Positions 15,911-23,204 of a stretch of 34,570 nt of DNA are shown piece by piece. The notes under the pieces are model-generated. The model was not told where the DNA came from and did not search any database. It saw only the letters and a program-made list of their open reading frames with translations. Positions within the stretch are counted from its first letter, which is position 1, and each line of letters begins with the position of its first letter. Where the stretch lies: the NCBI RefSeq assembly GCF_029866045.1, contig NZ_JARXAB010000178.1, positions 1 to 34,570 of the forward strand, read 5' to 3'. A program made the translations under genes and the position numbers. This stretch comes from Ramlibacter sp. (GTDB lineage: Bacteria; Pseudomonadota; Gammaproteobacteria; Burkholderiales; Burkholderiaceae_C).

Positions 15911-16072
15911 ATATCTCGATAGAGCGCGCGCATTGGCCTCCCTACACTTGTCCCCGAGACAACACGAAGCGTGGCGGTCGCATACTCATGCCTCTGCCAG
16001 ACCACTGTTCATTGTGGGCAGCGTGTGCACCATCCGCCTGACACGCGCAGCAGAAAAAAGGAAAGCGCAATC

Positions 16073-17053
16073 ATGAGACTCGCAGCGACCTGGCACCTTC
16101 TAGTGGCCGCACTGTTCTCGGCCGCCGCGCATGCAGCGCCCGGTCCGGCAGATGACTTTCCCAACAGGCCCATCCGCCTCATTGTGGGGTTCAGCCCGGG
16201 CGGTGGCGCCGACATCAGCGCGCGCATCATCGCCACCAAAGCCTCCGAGATTCTCGGCGCGCAGATCATCATCGACAACCGTCCTGGGGCCGGGGCGAAC
16301 ATCGCTGCTGAAGCCGTTGCAAAGTCCAAGCCCGATGGCTACACCCTGCTGCACACCACCACGGCGCATGCCATCGCCCCCAGCCTCTACAAGAAGCTCA
16401 ACTACGACTACCTGAAGGACTTCGCGCCGATCGCGCCCTTGGGTGCAGCGGGCTTCGTCCTGGCGGTCCATCCCTCGCTGGGCGTCAATACCGTCGGGGA
16501 GTTCGTTGCCTACGCCAAGAAGGCCAAGCCCTCGCTGAGTTACGGCTCGTCGGGCGTGGGCGGGCCCAGCCATCTGGCGACCGAACTATTCACCAGCATG
16601 ACGGGCACCGACCTCCAGCACGTTCCCTATCGCGGCATTAACCCCGCGTTGGTCGACCTTCTCGCGGGCCGCGCGCCGGTCGGATTCATGACATTGCCTA
16701 CCGCGCTGCCTCTGATGCGCAACAAACAGGTCGTTGCACTCGGGCTCTCGAGCATGCAGCGCAGTAGCCTCGCCCCCCAATTGCCCACCATCGCCGAGAG
16801 CGGCGTCGCGGGCTACAGCGCAGAGACCTGGTACGGCGCCCTTGCGCCCACTGGCACGCCCGAGGCGATCCTGGACAAGCTGCACGCGGCGTTCGCGCAA
16901 ACGATGCGGGACCCCAGTGTCCAGGCCAAGCTGTTGGAACAGGGCTTCGACATTCGCACCGGCGGTCGCGTCGAGTTCGCCGCCTACATCCGGGCCGAGA
17001 CCGGAAAATGGACAAGAATCGTGAAGGCGGCCGGCGTGACCGCCGAAGAATGA
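16073..17053 (+). CDS. Bug-family (TctC-like) periplasmic receptor 5
   Basis: A 326-residue receptor from the ATG at 16073, which follows AAAAAAGGAAAG; a longer in-frame version lacks a signal peptide at its end and is rejected. The signal ends AHA before A. Loops GFSPGGGADISAR, NRPGAGANIAAEAVAKSKPDG and HVPYRGINPALVD are canonical. It is transcribed away from receptor 4 and followed 7 bases later by the odd receptor 6. With no enzyme on its own strand, it may serve the neighbouring units. Confidence 0.93.
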   Translation: MRLAATWHLLVAALFSAAAHAAPGPADDFPNRPIRLIVGFSPGGGADISARIIATKASEILGAQIIIDNRPGAGANIAAEAVAKSKPDGYTLLHTTTAHAIAPSLYKKLNYDYLKDFAPIAPLGAAGFVLAVHPSLGVNTVGEFVAYAKKAKPSLSYGSSGVGGPSHLATELFTSMTGTDLQHVPYRGINPALVDLLAGRAPVGFMTLPTALPLMRNKQVVALGLSSMQRSSLAPQLPTIAESGVAGYSAETWYGALAPTGTPEAILDKLHAAFAQTMRDPSVQAKLLEQGFDIRTGGRVEFAAYIRAETGKWTRIVKAAGVTAEE

Positions 17054-17060
17054 TGGCATC

Positions 17061-17981
17061 GTGACTGTCCCCGGAGCGGCGCTCGGCAACGAGCACGCGG
17101 TGCGCCTGATCGTTGGCTTTTCTCCCCGAAGCGCATCGGACACCATGGCGAGCGCGCTCGCCCCCGAACTTGCCAAGGTGCTTGGCCGCCCCGTCGTCCT
17201 CGATCGGCACATGGGCGAGGACGGCGTGGTGGCGGCCCGCACCTTGATGCCCTGCCCACCCGACGGCCTGCATCTGATGATCGTCACGCTCGGCACCCAC
17301 GCGCTGAGTCCGGCCGTGGCGCTGCCCCCGCCTTACGACCCGGTGGCGGATTTCACGCCCGTGGCCTTGTTGATGCGCACCCCGCTTGTACTGGGCGTGG
17401 CAAGCTCATTGCCCGTTTCTTCGATGGCCGACCTACTGGCCCTGGGCCGCACTCGCCCCCTCACCTTCGGATGTTCAGCGGCAGTCGGTGCGCCGCGCCT
17501 GGCGGCGGAACTGTTCAAGCGGGATGCGCATCTCGACCTGCATGCCGTGGTCTACGCGCAGACGGAACAACTTTATGCAGACCTGACCGCTGGCCGCATT
17601 GATGCCAGCTTCAACAACCCGATGACCATGCTGCCCTTCATCGCCAAGGGGCAGCTGCGGGGCATTGCCAGCACGGGAAGCGCCCGCCTGGCCGCGGACG
17701 CTTCTTTGCCGACCATGGAGGAGTGCGGCCTTGCCGACTTCGTGGTGGAAAACTGGGTCGGCGTCGTGGCGCCCAAGGGTTTGACTGCAGACGCTGCAGA
17801 AAGCTTGAACCGGGCCGTGCGAACAGCACTCACCACCCCTTCGATGGCAGTGACGTTGGCCCAACTGGGCCTGGAGGCACCCGCCACGGACGTCACCTTC
17901 AGCAGTGCCGCCGGCTTCGCCGCTTATATCGGCGATCAGTTCAGCCGCTGGGCCCCCGTCGCCCCGCTACTGCGAAGCTAG
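17061..17981 (+). CDS. Bug-like protein 6 without signal peptide
   Basis: The 306 residues match a Bug mature domain: AVRLIVGFSPRSASDTM, PPDGLHLMIVTLG and a C-terminal FAAYIGDQFSRWAPV. The start is GTG at 17061, with an in-frame stop at 17037-17039, so only about 13 residues precede the first strand and no signal peptide can be encoded. Several ligand-site features are lost: the GGG loop is now PRSA, NRPGAG is DRHMGED, and the HVPY-K/R-G motif is HAVVYAQTE. The frame is intact to the end with no stop or frameshift. Either it is a decaying duplicate of receptor 5, seven bases upstream, or a cytoplasmic carboxylate-binding protein. Its end is 19 bases from the convergent dioxygenase gene. Confidence 0.8.
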   Translation: MTVPGAALGNEHAVRLIVGFSPRSASDTMASALAPELAKVLGRPVVLDRHMGEDGVVAARTLMPCPPDGLHLMIVTLGTHALSPAVALPPPYDPVADFTPVALLMRTPLVLGVASSLPVSSMADLLALGRTRPLTFGCSAAVGAPRLAAELFKRDAHLDLHAVVYAQTEQLYADLTAGRIDASFNNPMTMLPFIAKGQLRGIASTGSARLAADASLPTMEECGLADFVVENWVGVVAPKGLTADAAESLNRAVRTALTTPSMAVTLAQLGLEAPATDVTFSSAAGFAAYIGDQFSRWAPVAPLLRS

Positions 17982-18000
17982 GGCGAACCAGCAAAGCCAA

Positions 18001-18900
18001 TCAGGCCGCCAGCTGACCTTGCTCGACCGAGTCCTCGTACAGGATGGTGGTGCGGTGCATGCGGCGATGGTTGTCGGCGGCAAAGTCGGGAATCGCCAGG
18101 TGGATCGCCGAGCAGTTGTCCCAGATCAACAGGTCGCCCTCGCACCAGCGATGGCGATAGACGAACTCCGGCCGGGTCATGTAGGCCAGCATCTCGGTGA
18201 TGAATTTGTCCGATTCCTCAGGCGGCCAGCCCTCGATGGCGACTGACAGGCCTTCGCTCAAGTAAAGGCACTTGCGTCCGGTGATGGGATGCTGGCGCAC
18301 CAACGAGTGGATTACATCGGGGAACTTGGCCTGATTCTTGAGCCGCTCCACCTGGGCCTTCTCACTCACCGTCGAGAACTTCTGCTTGCGCTCGACGTTC
18401 GTGGCATAGCTGTTGCGAACCTTCAGCCCCTCGACCTTCTGCTTCATCTCGGGCGAGAGGGCGTCGTAGGCTGCCTGCGTGCTGCCGAAAAGGGTGTCGC
18501 CCAAGGGCTCGCCCGCGTCGTCGCGCGGCACCTCAAGGCCATACAGCAAGGAGCAACGCGGCGGACTGGTCACGTAGCACATGTCGCTGTGCCAGGTGCG
18601 ACCGGCATCGGCCATGCCGATGGGCTTGCCGTTCTCGACGATGTTAGAGACGACGAAGATCTCCGGGTGGCCGGGCAGGAGGTAGCTGGCAATGCCATAG
18701 AGCTCGGTGGGGCCGAAGCGGCGGCTGAAGTCAATATGCTGCTCGGGCGTGATCTTCTGGTTGCGCAGCACCACCACCCCGTACTTGTCGAAGGTATCGG
18801 CGACCTCTTTGAACTGCTCGTCGGACACGCCCGCCGCGATATCCACACCCAGAATCTGATGCCCCAGCGGCGCCGACGAAAAAGCGATGTGCTTGTTCAT
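18001..18900 (-). CDS. TauD/TfdA-family Fe(II)/2-oxoglutarate dioxygenase
   Basis: A 299-residue cytoplasmic dioxygenase that uses Fe(II), O2 and 2-oxoglutarate to hydroxylate a substrate, often releasing a fragment. The iron ligands are visible as His104 and Asp106 in WHSDMCY and His267 in SAIHLAIPD; the 2-oxoglutarate-binding Arg lies in RRMHRTTI (279-286). The length is typical (TauD 283). It is the last gene of the minus-strand unit from 26367, 45 bases after receptor 7. TauD itself releases sulfite from taurine, and TfdA cleaves 2,4-D; nothing here shows sulfur or chloro-aromatic use, so the substrate is open, but carboxylate-bearing substrates are common in the family. Confidence 0.92.
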   Translation of the reverse strand: MNKHIAFSSAPLGHQILGVDIAAGVSDEQFKEVADTFDKYGVVVLRNQKITPEQHIDFSRRFGPTELYGIASYLLPGHPEIFVVSNIVENGKPIGMADAGRTWHSDMCYVTSPPRCSLLYGLEVPRDDAGEPLGDTLFGSTQAAYDALSPEMKQKVEGLKVRNSYATNVERKQKFSTVSEKAQVERLKNQAKFPDVIHSLVRQHPITGRKCLYLSEGLSVAIEGWPPEESDKFITEMLAYMTRPEFVYRHRWCEGDLLIWDNCSAIHLAIPDFAADNHRRMHRTTILYEDSVEQGQLAA

Positions 18901-18945
18901 ATCAAACTTTCTCGAAAATCATGATCACGGTGAGAGCCGCCTGGG

Positions 18946-19941
18946 TCAGTCGATGGTCGCACCAGAGACCTGAACCACACGTGCATACCGCGTGATTTCA
19001 GACTGAATGTATTGCGCAAACTCCTGCGGTGTATTGCTCACCGGCTCGACGCCCGCGGCTTTGAGCTTGTCGATGACGTCGGGCATCTGCATGACGACAG
19101 ACAGCTCCTTGGAAAGGCGCTCCACCGCCTGGCGAGGCGCGTTGGCTGGCGCCAGGATGCCGTTCCAAGAGTTCGCCACCACGCCCGGAAAGCCCAGTTC
19201 CGCGGTCGAGGGCAGCGAGGGCATTAGCCGGGTGCGCTTGGGGCTGGCCACGCACAGGGCCTTGAGCTTGCCCGAGGTGACATGTTGCAACACCGGCGGG
19301 ATGGTGCTGAACATCATTTCCACCCGGCCACCCAAGACGTCGACCAGCGCAGGCGACGCGCCCTGGTAGGGCACGTGGGTCATTTGCAGCTTGCCTTCAA
19401 TCTTCAGCATCTCGCCGGCCAACTGGATCGAGCTGCCGTTGCCGGTCGACGCGAAGTTCACCTTACCAGGCCGCGAACGGACATAGGCCACCAGCTCCGG
19501 CAGCGTGTTGGCTGGCACCGAAGGATGAACCACCAGGATCAAAGGCAAATCGGCCACCAGGCTGATGGGCGTGAAATCTTTCAGCGCGTTGTACGGCAGG
19601 TTCTTCACCATCGTGACGTTGATGGCGTGACTGGTGGCCGTCCCGAGCAGCAGGGTGTAGCCATCGGGCTTCGCGTTTGCGACCAGTTGCGCCCCAATCG
19701 CCGTTCCACCACCAGCCCTGTTTTCGACCACCACGCTCTGGCTCAAACGAGCAGTCAACTTCTCGGCAATCAGCCGCGCCACGAGGTCGGCACCACCGCC
19801 CGGCGGCAGCGGAACGACCAGCCGCACCGGGCGATCAGGCCACGATGCATCATCTGCAGCAAGGGCTTCACGCGCAATGAAGCTGGAGCCACCTGTCGCC
19901 AACAAGGCGCCTGCGACGAAATTTCTTCGAGTTTGGTTCAC
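18946..19941 (-). CDS. Bug-family receptor 7 with Tat-type signal
   Basis: A 331-residue receptor. The start is chosen as GTG at 19941 because AAGGAG lies six bases upstream; an in-frame ATG at 19959 would place this site inside the gene. The N-terminus reads MNQTRRNFVAGALLATG, a good twin-arginine motif (TRRNFV), and the signal ends ALA before A. This implies export in a folded state, unusual for Bug proteins, which mostly use Sec. Loops PLPPGGGADLVAR, NRAGGGTAIGAQLVANAKPDG and HVPYQGASPALVD are present. It sits between the PDC-hydrolase-like gene and the dioxygenase gene. Confidence 0.92.
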   Translation of the reverse strand: MNQTRRNFVAGALLATGGSSFIAREALAADDASWPDRPVRLVVPLPPGGGADLVARLIAEKLTARLSQSVVVENRAGGGTAIGAQLVANAKPDGYTLLLGTATSHAINVTMVKNLPYNALKDFTPISLVADLPLILVVHPSVPANTLPELVAYVRSRPGKVNFASTGNGSSIQLAGEMLKIEGKLQMTHVPYQGASPALVDVLGGRVEMMFSTIPPVLQHVTSGKLKALCVASPKRTRLMPSLPSTAELGFPGVVANSWNGILAPANAPRQAVERLSKELSVVMQMPDVIDKLKAAGVEPVSNTPQEFAQYIQSEITRYARVVQVSGATID

Positions 19942-20024
19942 TGCGGTCTCCTTATGCATCGGTCGATGCGATTTATCACCTGCACAAACTTCGCGGGCAC
20001 TGGGGCCACACGAATCAGAATCCG

Positions 20025-20921
20025 TCAATCTAAAAATCCGTAAACGCGCGCCGGGTTGTCCACCAGCACCTGCTGGCGCGTGGCCAGATCGGGCATCCAG
20101 TCGGCCAGCAGGTCGCACAGGTCGCCGTCATTGGGCATGCTTTGAGCAAGGGTGGTGTGTGGCCAGTCGGTACCCCAGAGCAATTGGCCGGGCGCTGCCT
20201 TGACCAATGCATGCACAAAAGGCAAGACGTCGGCGTAGGGAAGCTCCTGCCGGGACATGCGCATGGGCGCCGAGAGCTTGATGAAGCAGCGGCTGCGGCG
20301 CGCGAGGCCCAGGATAGTCTGGAAGGTTTTGCCTTGCACCCCCTCCTCCACCGCCACCGCGCCGAAGTGGTCCACCACCACCGGAACGGGCAGCCGGTCC
20401 ACCAGAGCCTCGGCATTGGCCAGGTCCTGCGGGTTGATGCGAAGCTGCAGGTGCCAGCCAAGGGGCGCGATGCGCTGCGCCACACGGGGTGCCACATCTT
20501 CAGGCGCGGCCGAACCCTTGGCGCGCAGATTCAGGCGCAGGCCACGCACCCCCGCCGCGTGCATGGACGCAAGCTCGGCATCGCTGATCTCGTCGTCAAT
20601 GACCGCAATACCGCGCAGGGGGAATTTTGTGGCGCGCAGCGCATCGAGCATCAGGGTGTTGTCGGTGCCATAGACGCTGGGTTGCACCAGCACCGCGCGC
20701 TCGACGCCCAGCACGCCCAACATCTTCAGGTAGTCGTCCATCGACGCATCGGGCGGTGTGTAGCGCCGGTTTGCCTCGTACGGATACTTGTCCTGCGGCC
20801 CGAAGAGGTGGGCATGGCAATCGCAACTGCCGGCAGGCAGGGCGATACGCGGCTTGCGCGTGTCGGGGTCGGCGCCGGGAATGGTGGGCTTCGCGTAGCC
20901 GTCGGTTTTATGCGTGGTCAT
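20025..20921 (-). CDS. PDC-hydrolase-like (LigI-type) amidohydrolase 1
   Basis: A 298-residue protein of the amidohydrolase family that includes 2-pyrone-4,6-dicarboxylate (PDC) hydrolase LigI and D-galactarolactone isomerase. Family marks are CDCHAHLFGP with His36 and His38, TPPDAS, VQPSVYGTDN, FPLRGIAVID, AGVRGLRLNLR, VVVDHFG, and GTDWPHT with Asp252, then NPARVYG at the end. LigI opens the lactone PDC to 4-oxalomesaconate without a metal; the substrate here need not be PDC, since no other lig genes are near. It lies between two Bug genes in the minus-strand unit. A paralogue, roughly 60% identical by eye, is at 28642-29532. A short duplication seems to have extended its last codons. Confidence 0.88.
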   Translation of the reverse strand: MTTHKTDGYAKPTIPGADPDTRKPRIALPAGSCDCHAHLFGPQDKYPYEANRRYTPPDASMDDYLKMLGVLGVERAVLVQPSVYGTDNTLMLDALRATKFPLRGIAVIDDEISDAELASMHAAGVRGLRLNLRAKGSAAPEDVAPRVAQRIAPLGWHLQLRINPQDLANAEALVDRLPVPVVVDHFGAVAVEEGVQGKTFQTILGLARRSRCFIKLSAPMRMSRQELPYADVLPFVHALVKAAPGQLLWGTDWPHTTLAQSMPNDGDLCDLLADWMPDLATRQQVLVDNPARVYGFLD

Positions 20922-20967
20922 GAAGCGCTGGGTGGGTCTACTGTTGTCTGCTGACGCCTCAAGGAGC

Positions 20968-21939
20968 CTATTGGAGGGTCAGGTTGTTCTGCTTGATCAG
21001 GTTGGCCCACTTGTCGATCTCGGTCTTGATCTGCGCCGAAAACTCGGCAGGCGTATTGCCCACCGGATCGAGCCCTTGGTTGGCCAAAAGCTTTTGTACC
21101 TCGGGCTGCTCCAATACGGAAATGAGGGCGCGGTGCAGCCTGGTAACGATGGCGGGCGGGGTGCCGGCCGGCGCGAGCACGCCATACCAAGAGGACGACT
21201 CGTAGCCGGACAGCCCCGACTCGGCGATGGTGGGCACCGTCGGCATCGAGGGCGAGCGGCGCGAGCCGGTCACGCCCAGCGCTCGCAGCTGACCGTCTTT
21301 GACGAAGGGCACGGCCGAAGGCAGCGTGGGGAAGGTGAACGCCACTTCGCCGCTGATGGTCTCGGTCATCACCTGACCGTTGCCTTTGTAGGGCACATGG
21401 GTGATGTCGATACCCGCCATGGACTTGAACAGTTCGCCAGCCAGGTGCGGGGGAGTGCCCACACCAGCGGATGCGAAGAAAAGCTTGCCCGGCCGGGACT
21501 TGGCCAAGGCGATCAACTCCTGTACGTTGTTGACCGGCAGGGCCTTGTTGACCACCAGAACGGCCGGTGCCGCCACCAGCAGCGTGACCGGGGCAAACGC
21601 CTTCTGGGTGTCATAGGGCAGCTTCGGATAGATGCTGGGGTTGATGACGTGACTGCCGCTCACCAGCCCCAGCGTGTAACCGTCCGCAGGGGCGCGGGCC
21701 ACGACGTCGGTGCCGACGGTACCGCCCGCGCCGGCGCGGTTTTCCACCACGACCGAAACACGCAGGATCTCGCCGAGCTTAATGGCCACGGTGCGCGCCA
21801 CGATGTCGGTGCCGCCTCCCGGGGGGAAGGGCACGACCAGCCGGATCGGCTTGGAGGGGTATTCCTGGGCCCAGGCTGCGGCCGTACTGAACGCCAGGCC
21901 GAGGCCCAGACAGAGCGCACCGATGAATTTGCGTGACAT
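20968..21939 (-). CDS. Bug-family (TctC-like) periplasmic receptor 8
   Basis: A 323-residue receptor from the ATG at 21939, with AAGGAG five bases upstream; this fixes the start over a longer in-frame version. The Sec signal ends AWA before Q25. Loops PFPPGGGTDIVAR, NRAGAGGTVGTDVVARAPADG and HVPYKGNGQVMTE are canonical. It follows the dehydrogenase gene by 106 bases that hold a strong hairpin (21999-22027) and precedes the amidohydrolase by 46 bases. The hairpin may allow a higher receptor mRNA level than that of the upstream enzymes. Confidence 0.94.
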   Translation of the reverse strand: MSRKFIGALCLGLGLAFSTAAAWAQEYPSKPIRLVVPFPPGGGTDIVARTVAIKLGEILRVSVVVENRAGAGGTVGTDVVARAPADGYTLGLVSGSHVINPSIYPKLPYDTQKAFAPVTLLVAAPAVLVVNKALPVNNVQELIALAKSRPGKLFFASAGVGTPPHLAGELFKSMAGIDITHVPYKGNGQVMTETISGEVAFTFPTLPSAVPFVKDGQLRALGVTGSRRSPSMPTVPTIAESGLSGYESSSWYGVLAPAGTPPAIVTRLHRALISVLEQPEVQKLLANQGLDPVGNTPAEFSAQIKTEIDKWANLIKQNNLTLQ

Positions 21940-21998
21940 GTCGTCTCCTTGCGCCGGCTTGCGGGATGCCGCCGGCATTTGCATTGCTTCATGCGCTT

Positions 21999-22027
21999 GG
22001 AGAGGTCGCTACAAGAGCGGCCTCTCC
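21999..22027 (-). promoter_or_regulatory. Strong intercistronic hairpin before Bug gene 8
   Basis: GGAGAGG-T-CGCT (21999-22010), loop ACAAG, then AGCG-G-CCTCTCC (22016-22027) forms a 12-bp stem with one T-G wobble. It lies between the dehydrogenase stop (22046) and the Bug start (21939). No T-run follows. This is the least likely of the window's hairpins to be chance. Probable role: processing or stabilising the receptor mRNA. Confidence 0.55.
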
Positions 22028-22045
22028 GCGCCATCATCAGGCGGC

Positions 22046-23119
22046 TTAGATGGCCTCCATCACCGCCTTGGCGAAACTAGACGTGGTCGCCTTGCCGCCG
22101 AGGTCGGGGGTGGTGGTACCGGCATCGATGGTGCTGCGAACGGCTTTCTCCATCAGATCAGCCGCCTGCTTGCAGCGAATGTCACCGTTGTTCTGGAAGA
22201 ACCACCGCAGCAGCATGGCGGTCGAGAGGATCAGCGCCGAGGGGTTGGCGATGCCCTTGCCAGCAATATCGGGCGCCGTGCCATGCACGGCCTGAGACAT
22301 CGCCTGGGTGGTGCTGGCGTTGAGCGAGGGCGCAATGCCCACGCCGCCGGCGAGGCCCGAGCACTGGTCGGACAGGATGTCGCCGAACAGGTTGGTGGTG
22401 GCGACGAGCGGGAACTTGCGGTGGTCACGCGGCATGGACGAACTGAAGGTGTCGACACGCAGCAGTTCCAGGTCGATGCCACTGTATTCGTCCTTGATGC
22501 GCTCGAAGGCACCAATGAACACGCCCTCGGTCTGCGGCAGCGCGGTGCGCTTGTGGGCGATCGAGATCTTCTTCTGGCCGGTGGCCTTGGCGTATTCGAA
22601 GGAGAAGCGGGCGAAGCGGTCGCAAGCCACCTGGGTGATGACACGCAGCGACAGCGCAACATCCTTGGTCGGCATGAACTCGCCGTAGCCCCAGGCCAGG
22701 TTGCGGTCGGGGTAGAAGCCTTCGGTGTTCTCGCGGATGACGGTGATGTCCAGGTCCGGGATCAGCGGGCTGAGCTGAGGCCAGGCCTTGACCGGACGCA
22801 CGTTGGCAAACAGGCTGAAGTTGCGACGCAGATAGCCCGAGGGATGGCCGCGCATCGGGTCGTCCTTGGGGTACTCGCCGGCCGAGGTGGGGCCGAGGAT
22901 CCAGCCCGGGTGCTCCTTGAGGACATCGAGAGTCTCTTGCGCCAAGGTGGTCTTGTACTTCTCGTAGGAACGCAGGCCCACCAGGCAGCGCTCCAGCCCG
23001 AGGGGAAGGCCGACGCGATCAGCCGCGGTTTGCAGCACATCGACGGTGACGTCGGTGATTTCCGGGCCTACGCCGTCACCTGCCATGACGGCCAAATTGA
23101 GCTTGCCACTGATAGACAT
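22046..23119 (-). CDS. Isopropylmalate/tartrate-dehydrogenase-like oxidative decarboxylase
   Basis: A 357-residue member of the isocitrate/isopropylmalate dehydrogenase family, which oxidises a 2-hydroxy acid with NAD and removes the beta-carboxylate. Active-site residues line up by eye: Arg98 (YLRRN), Arg108 (NVRP), Arg129 and Tyr136 (IRENTEGFY), Lys190 (IAHKRT), Asp223, Asp247 and Asp251 (TNLFGDILSDQ), which bind Mg and substrate. VHGTAPDIAGKGIANPSAL marks the cofactor site. With catabolic neighbours and no leuBCD genes, a leucine role is unlikely; tartrate, malate or other substituted malates are better guesses. GAGGAG lies five bases before the ATG. It follows the aldehyde dehydrogenase by 85 bases. 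Confidence 0.9.
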   Translation of the reverse strand: MSISGKLNLAVMAGDGVGPEITDVTVDVLQTAADRVGLPLGLERCLVGLRSYEKYKTTLAQETLDVLKEHPGWILGPTSAGEYPKDDPMRGHPSGYLRRNFSLFANVRPVKAWPQLSPLIPDLDITVIRENTEGFYPDRNLAWGYGEFMPTKDVALSLRVITQVACDRFARFSFEYAKATGQKKISIAHKRTALPQTEGVFIGAFERIKDEYSGIDLELLRVDTFSSSMPRDHRKFPLVATTNLFGDILSDQCSGLAGGVGIAPSLNASTTQAMSQAVHGTAPDIAGKGIANPSALILSTAMLLRWFFQNNGDIRCKQAADLMEKAVRSTIDAGTTTPDLGGKATTSSFAKAVMEAI

Positions 23120-23179
23120 GTCTTCTCCTCGTTGATGTCTCTAGAAAAATCCGGGATTGGAATCGTTAGCGGCGCTCGC

Positions 23180-23194
23180 GTGAGCAAAGCTCAC
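23180..23194 (-). promoter_or_regulatory. Small intercistronic hairpin after aldehyde dehydrogenase gene
   Basis: GTGAGC-AAA-GCTCAC forms a perfect 6-bp stem in the 85-base spacer between the aldehyde dehydrogenase stop and the next ATG. It may stabilise the mRNA end; short dyads like this can be chance. Confidence 0.3.
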
Positions 23195-23204
23195 TGCGGC
23201 CCGC

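Larger units (their letters stand above)
15762..16072. promoter_or_regulatory. Divergent promoter region between Bug 4 and Bug 5
   Basis: This 311-base gap holds no gene. It is AT-richer between 15880 and 15920. Two dyads described separately (15819-15833 and 15890-15910) lie in it, and CATAAT at 15893 resembles a -10 box, though no good -35 partner is seen. It should carry promoters for both directions. Confidence 0.5.

Noticed and set aside
19956..19969. GCATCG-GT-CGATGC palindrome just upstream of Bug gene 7
   Set aside because: Once a realistic loop is allowed, the stem is only 5 bp, and it overlaps the region just before the ribosome binding site; no more support than chance.
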